From: Promethearchaeota archaeon
GTDB lineage: Archaea; Asgardarchaeota; Lokiarchaeia; Sigyniarchaeales; SOKP01
Direction: 5' to 3'
NCBI GenBank assembly: GCA_011364925.1
Contig: RDOA01000025.1
Location: 1-49,261, forward strand
DNA length: 49,261 nucleotides
Shown here: positions 24,668 to 34,283 of the stretch, piece after piece
Position numbering within the stretch: the first letter of the stretch is position 1
Layout: each line of letters opens with the position of its first letter
The notes under the pieces: model-generated
Databases searched by the model: none
Told to the model about the DNA's origin: nothing
Seen by the model: the letters and a program-made list of their open reading frames with translations, nothing else
Made by a program: the position numbers and the translations under genes

Positions 24668-26434
24668 ATGTCGGATATGTCGAGAGAACTAGAAAATGTA
24701 AAAAAAAGGGTAAGTTCGGGCTATGGAATAGCAAGGTTTTTGCACGAACACGGTATAAAACACGTATTTGGCGTTCCAGATGGTCGAACTTTGGGATTTT
24801 ACGACGGATTATTAGCAGTAGAGGGCATTGATCACGTACTCTTGAATGACGAGCGTAGTGCTGCGTTTGCTGCTGACGCGTATTCAAGAATAACGGGATT
24901 AGTTGGCGTATGCGACGCTGGAGCAGCAGGCGCGATGAATTTTCCAATCGCTCTCGCAGAGGCTAAAGGTTCTGCATCGTCAGTTTTAGCGATTGTAGGA
25001 GTAGTTAAGGCAGATGACATGTTAAAAAATATCCCACACGACATTAAAGTTGCTGAAACTTTAGAGCCAGTAACTAAGTGGACTGGAAAAGTTCTGACTT
25101 CTAATCATTTACCAAGATTTTTAAATTATGCGATTAAAATGGCTGTGAACGGAAAGCCAGGACCAGTAGCTTTAGTTATAGCTGAAGACGCTATAACTTC
25201 TTCAGACATTAAGTTAAAAGAATTCATCCCGAGAACAAGTGGATCCTGCTCGATTAATAGTTGTAGAACAGCTCCGGCTACAAACGAGATCGAGGACGCT
25301 GTAAGGCTTATCCAGCGTTCGAAGCAACCAGCAATTTATTGTGGAGGGGGCGCTATACTTTCTGGAGCCTCTCAAGAAGTGAAACAGTTAAGCGAGATGT
25401 TAATAACACCTGTGTTTTCAACGATATCAGGGAAGGGAATTATGCCCTCTAATGGTGATACTGCCAATAATTTATATTTCGGGACAATTGGACTTTTTGG
25501 AGAAAGTCCAAATCATAAATTCGTTCGAAGAAGAGCTGATTTGCTTATTGTAGTTGGTAATCGATTAACCGAGGATGATACAGCAAATTTTAAAGTACCA
25601 ACTCAAAAGACTGAAATGATTCAAATAGACGTTGATTCTGCTGAGATCGGCTTATCGTACCATCCGTTTGGAGTTGTAGGAGATCCAAAAGTAGCTCTAT
25701 ACGAATTTATTAAAAATCTCTCTAAGTATGGAATTACCAGTTTTGAAAATGAGGATGAAATATTAAGAACAAGGAAACAGAATATTGAAGAATTACGAGA
25801 GAACCATAAAACTTATAGAGCTGAGGACCTAACTTTATGGATGGATAAAGAACCAATCAAACCGCAAAGAGTTTTGAAAGCAATTTCAGATAATTTTACT
25901 AAAAACGATTACTTGGTAACGGATGCGAGTGCGAGCGCAAGATGGATCGGAGCTTATTTTCCGGTAAAAGGTGTAGGGAGGAAAATTATTACTCCAAGAG
26001 GAGTTGGACCCACCGGATTTGGAGTTGGTGCGCTCATAGGAACCTGTATTGCAGCAGATTTATTTACAAATAGTTCTAATAAACCTAAGAAAGTGCTTTT
26101 TACTGGAGATGGAGGTTTAATGAATGGAGGTATTAGCGAATTTGAAACAATAAAAAAATTAGATTTGGACTGCACTATTGTCGTAATTAATAATTCTTCA
26201 CTTGGATTTGTGAAATTTGGTCAAGCAATGCTTTACGATAAAAGGTATTACGATACTGATCGCCCTCAGACTAATTTTGCTCGTTTAACGGAAGCTTTTG
26301 GTGGCACAGGATTTCGCGTAGAGAAGTTAGGTCAATTGGATTCTACTATAAAACAAGCCATAAAATCTGAAGGTTTTAACCTTGTAGATGTTGTTGTTGA
26401 TCCTTTAGAGTTATTACCTCCTAATTTCTACTAA
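24668..26434 (+). CDS. thiamine-diphosphate enzyme, acetolactate-synthase-like (588 aa)
   Basis: All three domains of this superfamily are present. The N-terminal Pyr domain has the cofactor-activating Glu62 (LLNDERSAAFAADAYSR), the middle domain is seen in PAIYCGGGAILSGASQEVKQL, and the C-terminal PP domain has G480-D-G-x25-N-N (508-509), the Mg-ThDP motif. Enzymes with this build decarboxylate 2-oxoacids such as pyruvate. Acetolactate synthase, sulfopyruvate or benzoylformate decarboxylase-like functions are all possible. No small regulatory subunit gene is next to it, which weakens an assignment to branched-chain synthesis. Confidence 0.87.
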   Translation: MSDMSRELENVKKRVSSGYGIARFLHEHGIKHVFGVPDGRTLGFYDGLLAVEGIDHVLLNDERSAAFAADAYSRITGLVGVCDAGAAGAMNFPIALAEAKGSASSVLAIVGVVKADDMLKNIPHDIKVAETLEPVTKWTGKVLTSNHLPRFLNYAIKMAVNGKPGPVALVIAEDAITSSDIKLKEFIPRTSGSCSINSCRTAPATNEIEDAVRLIQRSKQPAIYCGGGAILSGASQEVKQLSEMLITPVFSTISGKGIMPSNGDTANNLYFGTIGLFGESPNHKFVRRRADLLIVVGNRLTEDDTANFKVPTQKTEMIQIDVDSAEIGLSYHPFGVVGDPKVALYEFIKNLSKYGITSFENEDEILRTRKQNIEELRENHKTYRAEDLTLWMDKEPIKPQRVLKAISDNFTKNDYLVTDASASARWIGAYFPVKGVGRKIITPRGVGPTGFGVGALIGTCIAADLFTNSSNKPKKVLFTGDGGLMNGGISEFETIKKLDLDCTIVVINNSSLGFVKFGQAMLYDKRYYDTDRPQTNFARLTEAFGGTGFRVEKLGQLDSTIKQAIKSEGFNLVDVVVDPLELLPPNFY

Positions 26435-26514
26435 ATCTATAATTCAAAAAAAGTTAATCCCACTATCATTTTATAAGACTTATCTTTTTATATTACTTAA
26501 TCTCAATAATAGCT

Positions 26515-27330
26515 ATGTCTTCAAGTGTATCAGTTCCTCAATCAGACTATAATTGGAAAATCTCAGTGCTATATGTCGCAATTTCATATGCTGTTACTTG
26601 GAGCATTCTCTTTCCTCTTAGTATGGTATTTAATGAATTAAATACAATAGACCGTGAAATCTGGCATTCTCTCGGCTCAATAGGTCCCTCGGTAGGGGGA
26701 ATTATCTCTCTTTATGTCGTAAAGAAAAAAGAAGGATTAAAAATCTTAAAAGAGAGATTGAGTAAATTTTCAGGGACGAGTTTAATGATTATTCCATTCG
26801 CACCCTTAATTATTCTGCTAATTGCGCTAATCTTTGAATATGTATTCGGATTTTTTAATCTTTTCACATTTTTCCAACAAAATTCTATATTTGATTTACT
26901 CTCATTAATAGTATTCATTTTACCAAGTCTCTGCTATGGATTTTTTGAAGAAATCGGTTGGCGGGGATTTTTTTTACCCCAATTGCAGGGAAAATTTAGC
27001 GCATTTAAATCAACCCTAATCCTAACAATAATCTGGTGGTTTTGGCATTTTCCTGCGTTCTTTTATCGATTTGATTTGATTTTCGCTTTCGTGTTCATGT
27101 TGCCGTTGATGTTGACAGGGTCAATCGTATTCACCTACCTATTTAATCAATCTCGAGGGAGCCTTCTAATGGTAATTCTTTTACACATTTTTTACGATAT
27201 TGTGAGTTCACACGATATTTCATTAGTAGCAACGATCCTAGTGAGCGTATTTTTTATTTGCATGGACGTAAGAATCTTCAAGAAATATGGTATAACACAC
27301 TTTTCCACATTTGAACGAGTAATTTTATAG
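26515..27330 (+). CDS. CPBP family intramembrane metalloprotease (271 aa)
   Basis: About eight membrane helices with the three conserved motifs of the Abi/CAAX family: E145-E-x3-R150 (FFEEIGWRGFF), WWFWHFPAFF with the second-motif His, and HIFYD with the third-motif His. In eukaryotes the related Rce1 cleaves prenylated proteins; in bacteria and archaea targets vary, including immunity proteins of bacteriocins. It lies between the ThDP enzyme and malic enzyme genes, each 80-90 bp away. Confidence 0.9.
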   Translation: MSSSVSVPQSDYNWKISVLYVAISYAVTWSILFPLSMVFNELNTIDREIWHSLGSIGPSVGGIISLYVVKKKEGLKILKERLSKFSGTSLMIIPFAPLIILLIALIFEYVFGFFNLFTFFQQNSIFDLLSLIVFILPSLCYGFFEEIGWRGFFLPQLQGKFSAFKSTLILTIIWWFWHFPAFFYRFDLIFAFVFMLPLMLTGSIVFTYLFNQSRGSLLMVILLHIFYDIVSSHDISLVATILVSVFFICMDVRIFKKYGITHFSTFERVIL

Positions 27331-27416
27331 GAATTTGGAAAAGTATAAAGATTAATGAATTTTTTATATAGAAGTATAATCATTTAATTTTAATAATACT
27401 TATACTAATTTCTATC

Positions 27417-28787
27417 ATGGAGAAAAAAACAAAAGAACAGCTTCTAAACAAAACAAAAATCCCAGGAATAAATGCCATTCGAATGCATAAATTTTACAGA
27501 GGAAAAATTCAAGTTATCCCTCGATGTCAAATTCGGGATTTCAACGATTTTGGAATCTGGTATTCTCCCGGTGTAGCCGCAGCTTCGTCTGAAATCTTTC
27601 ACGATGCTTCAAAAGTATACGATTACACAAGCAAATGGAATTTAGTTGCTGTTGTCAGCGACGGAAGTAGAGTTTTAGGATTAGGTAACATTGGTCCTGA
27701 AGCAGCAATGCCAGTAATGGAAGGTAAAGCGCTGCTTTTTAAATATTTAGGCGGAGTTGACGCATTTCCACTATGCATCGGTCAAAAAGGATGTTGTGAA
27801 GCTGAAGACATTATAAATTTTGTAAAAATGGTTCAACCTACATTTGGAGGTATAAACTTAGAAGATATTAGTAACCCGAAATGCTTTACTGTTTTGGATA
27901 AATTACGTAGCGATCCAGAGGTGAATATACCTGTTTGGCACGACGACCAACAGGGAACAGCTAGTGTAACTTTAGCGGGTTTAATTAATTCCCTCCGAAT
28001 TGTTGGAAAGAAAAAAGATCAAATTAAAATCGTGTTTAACGGAATAGGAGCTGCTAATTTTAGGACTTATCGTTTATTAAAAGCAGATGGTTTTAACATT
28101 TCGAACTCAATATTTGTGGATAGTAAAGGAATCTTGTACAAGGAGCGATCAGATCTACAAAGTCCCCAAAATTATAAATATGAAGTCGCTGAAATAAGCA
28201 ATCCTGAACATGTGAGGGGAGACTGCGGTATAGCATTAGAGGGTGCAGATGTTCTCATCTCTTCAAGCATTCCTGGACCAAATATTATGAAGAAGGAATG
28301 GATTTCAAAAATGGCGGACGATGCAATCGTATTTGCTTTAGCTAATCCCATACCAGAAATTTTTCCATGGGATGCTAAAGAAGCTGGAGCTAGGATCGTT
28401 GCAACAGGTCGCTCTGACTTTCCTAATCAAGTAAATAATTCACTATGTTTTCCAGGGGTGTTTAGAGGAACATTAGATGTACGTGCTACTACCATCACTG
28501 ATGAGATGTGTATTGCTGCATCGTATTCTCTCGCAGACTTAGTAGGTGAAATCCAAGGTTGCTTTGTAGATGAATGTATTCTCCCCACTATGCAATACGA
28601 AAATGCGTTTATTAAGCAAGCTGTTGCTGTAGGATTAAAAGCAATTGAACAAGGAATCGCTAGAACAAAACTCTCTGAAGACGAATTGCGTTCCAAATCT
28701 GAAGAAGTGATAAATACTTCTCAAGAACAATTTAAATTGTTAATGAGAAAAGGATATATACCTAAATTCACTGATTACGAGAAATAG
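27417..28787 (+). CDS. NAD(P)-dependent malic enzyme (456 aa)
   Basis: YSPGVAAASSEI (about 50-61) carries the catalytic Tyr. MEGKALLFKYLGGVDAFPLCI has the catalytic Lys and WHDDQQGTASVTLAGLINSL the metal site (Asp-Asp). The C-terminal Rossmann domain has VFNGIGAANFRTYRLL (a GxGxA-type loop). The enzyme converts malate to pyruvate and CO2 with reduction of NAD(P). It has the length of the short archaeal/bacterial form without the extra phosphotransacetylase-like domain. The reading is full-length with no damage. Confidence 0.94.
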   Translation: MEKKTKEQLLNKTKIPGINAIRMHKFYRGKIQVIPRCQIRDFNDFGIWYSPGVAAASSEIFHDASKVYDYTSKWNLVAVVSDGSRVLGLGNIGPEAAMPVMEGKALLFKYLGGVDAFPLCIGQKGCCEAEDIINFVKMVQPTFGGINLEDISNPKCFTVLDKLRSDPEVNIPVWHDDQQGTASVTLAGLINSLRIVGKKKDQIKIVFNGIGAANFRTYRLLKADGFNISNSIFVDSKGILYKERSDLQSPQNYKYEVAEISNPEHVRGDCGIALEGADVLISSSIPGPNIMKKEWISKMADDAIVFALANPIPEIFPWDAKEAGARIVATGRSDFPNQVNNSLCFPGVFRGTLDVRATTITDEMCIAASYSLADLVGEIQGCFVDECILPTMQYENAFIKQAVAVGLKAIEQGIARTKLSEDELRSKSEEVINTSQEQFKLLMRKGYIPKFTDYEK

Positions 28788-28826
28788 GTTGGTAATTTTA
28801 TTTATTGAATTTAGATATAGTAAGTA

Positions 28827-30248
28827 TTACTTCTTTTGCTTAACATTATAATTCCGCGTCAACATTCTAAGAGCTGAAACTGCTTGAACTGCCTCTTCGA
28901 TACTATGAAAAGCAGGAACATTTGAAAGCTCTAAAGATTCTATTATCAATCCATATTTTTGAATATAGGGGATAAAACACACTAACGGTTTTTTATCTGC
29001 TGTTACTCTATTTGCAATTTTCCTCCCAATCTGAAACGAGATTGAAGGAGTATATGGTAATATTAGAAGGATTATGCATTCAATGCGGTCAATACTTGAT
29101 AAATATTGAATTAAATTTTCTATATCTTCGTCCTTAGCAGAACCTGTAAGGTCGATAGGGTCGTTAAAGGATGCAATTTTACGCGCAACTGGATTTACTA
29201 ACTTCTTCATCTCTCTTTTTTCATCTTCTGTATATTCCACGCTTAATAGATTATATTTCTTAAGAAGATCAGCACATATGACGCCATGTCCTCCAGAAAT
29301 TGATAAAATTGCAACTTTTCCCTCTTTAATTGTATAATAATTAAAAGGTTTCTTTTTGTGAGAAAGAATCTCAAACAATTTTAAATCCGTTAGCATCTCC
29401 AACTCTGTTCTTGGTTGAATGATTAAGTTTTGTTTTAACGCGGCAGAGAGAATTCTATCATTTCCAGATAAACTCGCAGTATGGGACTTAGTTGCGCTCT
29501 TACCATGCTCGGATAATCCCCCAAAATAAGCTACAACGGTATCTTCTGACTCTCTTGCCAACTCGAGAAACCTTCTACTCGACTTAAAACCCTCCAAATA
29601 AAACGCAATGTTTAAAGTTTCTTTATCAACCTTACTAAAATATTCCAATAACATAGTCTCGTCAACTACCGCACGATTTCCGATCGAAACAGCAGTTGAG
29701 ACTCCTATATTAATTTCTTTGAATTTATGGAAGAATTGATCGACTAAAACACCTCCAGATTGACTGATTAGCGCAACGGTTCCTTTAGGAGGACGCGTAA
29801 TCCGCTCTGTAGGCATGAAAATCGTGTCTATTAGTGGAGGGGAATAAACCCCTATACAATTTGGTCCTAATACTGCAATTGCGTTATCATTTGCTATCTT
29901 CACTAATTTTTCTTGCCTTTTCATTCCTTCAGCCCCTATCTCAGCAAATCCACCCCCAATAATTATACAAGCAGGGATTCCTAAATCTGCGCAACTTTGT
30001 ACATATTCTAAAGTCGCGTCAGCAGAAATTGCAATTACTAAAACGTTAGGAATTTCGGGTAACTCATCCAATCTAGTGTATAAATTAACTCCATCAACTT
30101 CCCCTCCCTCTGGATGGATTCCATAAACTGTCACTTCCATTTCAAAAGCATTTTTTACAAAAATTATCCTTCCAGGACTTAGTGGATTCTTTTTACTAAT
30201 GCCCACTACTGCCATCGATTTTGGTTTAAATAAATTCTCTAAATTCAT
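28827..30248 (-). CDS. acdA: acyl-CoA synthetase (NDP-forming) alpha subunit (473 aa)
   Basis: The CoA-binding Rossmann domain opens the protein (FKPKSMAVVGISKKNPLSPGRIIF and IIIGGGFAEIG). The ligase part contains GPNCIGVYSPP, ISQSGGVLVDQFFH and the phospho-histidine region KSHTASLSGND. This is the alpha half of archaeal acetate/acyl-CoA synthetases (ADP-forming), which make ATP from acyl-CoA. The ATP-grasp beta subunit is not encoded in this window and must lie elsewhere, unless the protein acts alone. It is convergent with the malic enzyme gene. Confidence 0.88.
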   Translation of the reverse strand: MNLENLFKPKSMAVVGISKKNPLSPGRIIFVKNAFEMEVTVYGIHPEGGEVDGVNLYTRLDELPEIPNVLVIAISADATLEYVQSCADLGIPACIIIGGGFAEIGAEGMKRQEKLVKIANDNAIAVLGPNCIGVYSPPLIDTIFMPTERITRPPKGTVALISQSGGVLVDQFFHKFKEINIGVSTAVSIGNRAVVDETMLLEYFSKVDKETLNIAFYLEGFKSSRRFLELARESEDTVVAYFGGLSEHGKSATKSHTASLSGNDRILSAALKQNLIIQPRTELEMLTDLKLFEILSHKKKPFNYYTIKEGKVAILSISGGHGVICADLLKKYNLLSVEYTEDEKREMKKLVNPVARKIASFNDPIDLTGSAKDEDIENLIQYLSSIDRIECIILLILPYTPSISFQIGRKIANRVTADKKPLVCFIPYIQKYGLIIESLELSNVPAFHSIEEAVQAVSALRMLTRNYNVKQKK

Positions 30249-30519
30249 AACGATCTACATTTTAAATTCAGTGATAAGTGAATTAAGTTTGACCTTTTTT
30301 AATATTTATCTTTTTAATTATTTAACTCTTTATTATTTCCTTCAAGGGTATTACCAATTAGGGTAGGAAATAAGAATTCTCTGTAATTTACTTTAAGAAC
30401 AATAGAATAAAATAACAGATTGATTAAAAACACAATAAAACATGTTCGCGTTTAACCTTATATACCTATTGGAATTATTAACTCATAATAGAATAAAATT
30501 TAGTTGAGATTAAATAAAT

Positions 30520-31056
30520 ATGTTACCAATCGGACCTTTAATGGCAGAACATCGTATCATTGAAAAAATGATCGCTTTAATGGAGCGTGAAATTGAAAAA
30601 ATGAAGGAGTATAATAAAGCCAACCCCCTTTTTATTGACACTGCGGTTGATTTTATTAGAATGTATGCCGATAGGACCCATCACGGAAAAGAAGAAGATA
30701 TTCTGTTTCGAGAACTTAAAAAAAAGAATTTATCCCCGAATCACTCCAAAATTATGGAAGAACTCATCGAAGAACATATCTGGGCAAGACAGAAGGTTAG
30801 CAAACTGATTGATGCCAAAAAATCCTATAGTAAAGGAAATGCTGGTGCTGTAAATGAAATTGTTAATCTGATGTCTGATTTAACTAATTTCTATCCACAA
30901 CATATAAAAAAAGAGGATAAAAACTTTTTTATACCCATCTTGAAATACTTCTCTGACGAAGAACAGGAAAGTATGCTCCAAGAGTTCTGGGATTTCGATA
31001 AAACTCTAATCCACGAAAAATATAAAAAAGTAGTCGAGGATCTTTCAAACAATTAG
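30520..31056 (+). CDS. hemerythrin-domain protein (178 aa)
   Basis: HHE-type iron ligands are visible in order: H11 (MAEHRIIEKM), H57 and E61 region in RTHHGKEEDILF, the paired LIEEHIWARQKV, and QHIKKEDKNFF. The four-helix bundle would bind a di-iron centre that senses or stores O2 or NO. A TATA-like element in CCTTATATACC (about 30459-30469) fits a transcript starting near 30490. A second hemerythrin-like gene is cut by the right window edge. Confidence 0.9.
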   Translation: MLPIGPLMAEHRIIEKMIALMEREIEKMKEYNKANPLFIDTAVDFIRMYADRTHHGKEEDILFRELKKKNLSPNHSKIMEELIEEHIWARQKVSKLIDAKKSYSKGNAGAVNEIVNLMSDLTNFYPQHIKKEDKNFFIPILKYFSDEEQESMLQEFWDFDKTLIHEKYKKVVEDLSNN

Positions 31057-31121
31057 AAGATTACTTAATCTACTCAAATTGAACAAATTAAAAAAAATTG
31101 ATATCTAAGAGTATTTATTGA

Positions 31122-31646
31122 TTACCACTTTTCCGTTAATTCATCGCGCATCATAGTTCTTACGTGATCAACTGCCCATAAAACAAATTTATTGCAGGTG
31201 GTTTCCCAAGTATTATTCTTTTGATATTCTTCTAAACCATCCGGATCGCTAAAATCGTAACCACACAACCCCGAGCAAACAACCGTTCCAAACTCCGCCT
31301 CGAAATCTGCTGCAAATTTTGCCGCGTTCATATAAGCGTTAAGAATCAATTCATTCGGCATCCGTTCTCTTCCACCTAAAATTACTCCCGTCGCAGCACA
31401 ACCTCCACACACAGCTCCACAAGCGCCTTGCCAGCCTTTCTTGGATTTATAACCTCCAAACCCACCCGCTAAGGGAATTATAAGGTTGTTAATAACTCCA
31501 TTTTTAATTCCTAATACTTCCAGCACGCTTGTCAATGTCAATTCAGCACAATTTGCACCATTCGTCATTTTAGGTAGCGTCTTTTCTAAGTCTTTAATTT
31601 TTTCATCAAACTTCCTATTTATATCCTGTTCCATAATCTCACTCAT
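31122..31646 (-). CDS. C_GCAxxG_C_C family redox protein (174 aa)
   Basis: The defining cysteine pattern is present in GGFGGYKSKKGWQGACGAVC followed by GGCAATGVILGG, with another Cys pair VCSGLCGYDF and a final CNKF. An early Cys lies in NGANCAELTLTSVLEVLG. The family is found in anaerobes and is thought to be redox-active or metal-binding, sometimes fused to oxidoreductases. It has no signal peptide and is convergent with the hemerythrin gene. Confidence 0.87.
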   Translation of the reverse strand: MSEIMEQDINRKFDEKIKDLEKTLPKMTNGANCAELTLTSVLEVLGIKNGVINNLIIPLAGGFGGYKSKKGWQGACGAVCGGCAATGVILGGRERMPNELILNAYMNAAKFAADFEAEFGTVVCSGLCGYDFSDPDGLEEYQKNNTWETTCNKFVLWAVDHVRTMMRDELTEKW

Positions 31647-31764
31647 TTTCTGTTAATTAAATTATAAATATTGGAAGTCTCATCAAGACTTATATCTTTA
31701 CATTTTTACAAGGGTTAATTCAATTCTAGAATTATAAAAAAAAGAGGAGCTAAATTTACTCCAA

Positions 31765-32856
31765 TTAAAAGTTTGATTTTTTCTTATTGATAATGAAAAT
31801 TATTCCGATGATGAAGCCCATGCTACCGAATAAAACGAGAAACACATCATATCCGGGTATTCCTGAAGGCGTTGGTAGACAACTCATAAGAGGGAATCGG
31901 TCTTGACTTCCGGCAATTCCCGTTATATTATATGGAACATCTCCTATTCCATCACCGTTCGCATCAGTCCCATTATAAGCGTCCCAATAATTTCCTCTCG
32001 CTCCATTGTCCCAAGTATTATCAAATCCATTATCGTTAGCATCCTCAGTGTTAGTGAAAAAACAATTCTCATAGAACCTGTTATCTCCACACAATGTACT
32101 AATGAATACTCCAAGAATAGAGCTGTTGGTAATGCGATTACCTCTCACTGTATTATTGTCTGAGAACGCGTCTATATTAATCCCTATGGTATTGTTATAA
32201 AAGTTGTTATCGGAGATGGTGTTAAATATAGTCGCTCCACCTAAGAAATATATCCCCGAGTCAAGATTATACGCAATTACATTATTCGATATCAAATTAT
32301 TCTTCGTAATTCCCATTGTCGATTCGACGATGATTCCGTAAAAACTACCTCTGGAAGCGTTATTATTTTGAACGACATTATAACTCGAATTAAACAGCCA
32401 TACTAAAGCTCCAGTAAACGCATGCATCCAATTTTTAGAAATGACTCCGTTCGTAGTGTTATATAGCCAGATCCCTGCCCAAGAAGAATGACCCTTAAAC
32501 TCACAATCTTTGATAACAAAATGCTTCCTTGAATTCATAATTGCCAGTTGATTCGTAGAGATAGTAGGTGCATTAAAGTAAATCTCTGAGATCACATAAG
32601 GATTTAATAGAGTGCCTGAGCCAGTACAATACCCTTGAGCTTTCGCCCAAGTCCAATTTATTGGGCTACCGGGTAAATCATTGATTACTAATGTCGTATT
32701 TATCTCAGTGAGAGCAGAGGTGTTCAATTTACTTGCTGGACTCTGTTTTCTATCGGAGCCAATAGGTGTTGAGATAAGGCTTAGAAACAGAGGCATACTA
32801 ACGCTTGAAACAATTAAAATAAAAATTATAGAAAATGTACTTTTTCGCATCTTCAT
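31765..32856 (-). CDS. cell-surface NosD-like parallel beta-helix protein, copy A (363 aa)
   Basis: A signal peptide (residues 1-28, STFSIIFILIVSSVSMPLF) is followed by about ten turns of a right-handed beta-helix, rich in Asn and Gly (NNASRGSFYGIIVES, NVIAYNLDSGIYFL, NNFYNNTIGINI). A loop DANGDGIGD resembles a calcium-binding EF-hand loop. The end is SGIPGYD, a membrane helix and KKK, a tail that looks like a sorting or anchor signal. Such proteins are exported and bind sugars or metals. It is a tandem duplicate of the next gene, with 114 bp between. Confidence 0.85.
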   Translation of the reverse strand: MKMRKSTFSIIFILIVSSVSMPLFLSLISTPIGSDRKQSPASKLNTSALTEINTTLVINDLPGSPINWTWAKAQGYCTGSGTLLNPYVISEIYFNAPTISTNQLAIMNSRKHFVIKDCEFKGHSSWAGIWLYNTTNGVISKNWMHAFTGALVWLFNSSYNVVQNNNASRGSFYGIIVESTMGITKNNLISNNVIAYNLDSGIYFLGGATIFNTISDNNFYNNTIGINIDAFSDNNTVRGNRITNSSILGVFISTLCGDNRFYENCFFTNTEDANDNGFDNTWDNGARGNYWDAYNGTDANGDGIGDVPYNITGIAGSQDRFPLMSCLPTPSGIPGYDVFLVLFGSMGFIIGIIFIINKKKSNF

Positions 32857-32970
32857 CTTCTTCGAAGTTAATGCTTGATTATAAAGTTATTAAAAATTTT
32901 TTTATTTATTATTATGTATCACTCGAAGAGTTTTACTAATTAAAAAAAAGGGGAGAATTATTTACTCCAT

Positions 32971-34068
32971 TTAAGCTTTTAAAATTTTCTTCTTTCTTAT
33001 CACAATAATTCCAATAATAGAGGCAATTCCTGCAATGAAAACGATAATTAGACTATATCCCGGGATTCCACTCGGAGTTGGTGGAGCAGGACACTTCATG
33101 AGGGGAAAGAGATCTTGACTCCCGGCACTTCCCGTGATATTATAAGGAATTTCACCTATACCATCGCTGTTTGCATCAGATCCTGTGTAATTATCCCAGT
33201 AATTTCCTTTCGCACCGTTATCCCAAAAGTTACCTAATCCATTGTCAATCGCATGAAGTGTATTTGTAATGAAACAATTTTCAAAGACTAAATTGTATTC
33301 ACTAAGAGTATTTAAAATTACACCTGTTACATAGCTATTCCTAATTACATTCCCTTTAATGGTGTTATTAGTTACAAATGAGTTAACATCAATCCCTAAT
33401 GTATTGTTACTAAAATCGTTATCAGATATAGTATTAAAAATGGAACCGATTCTAATCTGTACACCAGCGTCATTATTATTAGCGATTACATTGTCCGTAA
33501 CCACATTATCTCTAGAGATACCCCCCGCAGAATCAATTAATACACCATAATAAGAACCATAGGAAGCGTTATTGTTTCTAATAACATTGTCGCTCGAATT
33601 AAATACCCAAACAAGAGCTCCAGTATTTGGATGCATCATATTACCCGTAATAACTCCGTTCGTAGTGTTGGCTAATTCAATGCCGGCAAATTGACTGTGT
33701 CCCTTAAACTCACAATTTCTTACAATAAAATGCTTTCTTGAGTCAATAATCGTTAAACTATTATAACCAGCTAAGGATGTGTTGAAAAATTTTCCCGAAA
33801 TGATGTAGGGGTTAACTACTGTACCTAAACCCGTACAATACCCTTGATCCTTTGCCCATGTCCAATTTAAAGGACTACCGGGAAGATCATCGATGATAAT
33901 TGTCGTGTTTATCTCCGTGAGAGCAGAGGTGTTCAAATTACTTACCTCACTTTGCGCTCTATCGAAATTCCTAGCAGTTGAGATAAGCATAGGAAATATT
34001 GGCGTGATAAGACTCGAAATAAATAATATTAATAGTATTGAAAATGTTGTCTTTCGCATCTTAATCAT
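32971..34068 (-). CDS. cell-surface NosD-like parallel beta-helix protein, copy B (365 aa)
   Basis: It has the same build as the neighbouring copy A: signal peptide (TTFSILLILFISSLITPIF), repeated N-rich beta-helix turns (SYGSYYGVLIDSA, NVIANNNDAGVQIRIG, NDFSNNTLGIDVN), the DANSDGIGE calcium-loop-like segment (degenerate compared with copy A) and the ending SGIPGYS, membrane helix, RKKK. The two proteins align along their whole length, so this is a recent tandem duplication. The divergence is strongest in the middle turns, which form the exposed face. Confidence 0.85.
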   Translation of the reverse strand: MIKMRKTTFSILLILFISSLITPIFPMLISTARNFDRAQSEVSNLNTSALTEINTTIIIDDLPGSPLNWTWAKDQGYCTGLGTVVNPYIISGKFFNTSLAGYNSLTIIDSRKHFIVRNCEFKGHSQFAGIELANTTNGVITGNMMHPNTGALVWVFNSSDNVIRNNNASYGSYYGVLIDSAGGISRDNVVTDNVIANNNDAGVQIRIGSIFNTISDNDFSNNTLGIDVNSFVTNNTIKGNVIRNSYVTGVILNTLSEYNLVFENCFITNTLHAIDNGLGNFWDNGAKGNYWDNYTGSDANSDGIGEIPYNITGSAGSQDLFPLMKCPAPPTPSGIPGYSLIIVFIAGIASIIGIIVIRKKKILKA

Positions 34069-34201
34069 TTTTTAAGTTTAAGTGTGAATGTAAAGTACTT
34101 AAAAATCTACTTATTTATTATTATGTTTCTCTTTACTTGCATTTTTAACAAAAATGAGGAAACTATTAATGATATTATAAGGAAGATTAAAATCCAAAGA
34201 C

Positions 34202-34225
34202 TATAATAATAGAGTTATTATTATA
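34202..34225. promoter_or_regulatory. perfect 10-bp inverted repeat between divergent surface and coiled-coil genes
   Basis: TATAATAATA-GAGT-TATTATTATA lies 58 bp upstream of the ATG of the 708-residue gene and 134 bp upstream of beta-helix copy B. The stems are pure A/T. It may be a shared promoter/operator for the divergent pair, or simply AT-rich sequence. Confidence 0.3.
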
Positions 34226-34283
34226 CTTAGGATAATATAACTATAAAAAGAATTAAGAAAGAAATCACACTAAAGGTGTTTTT

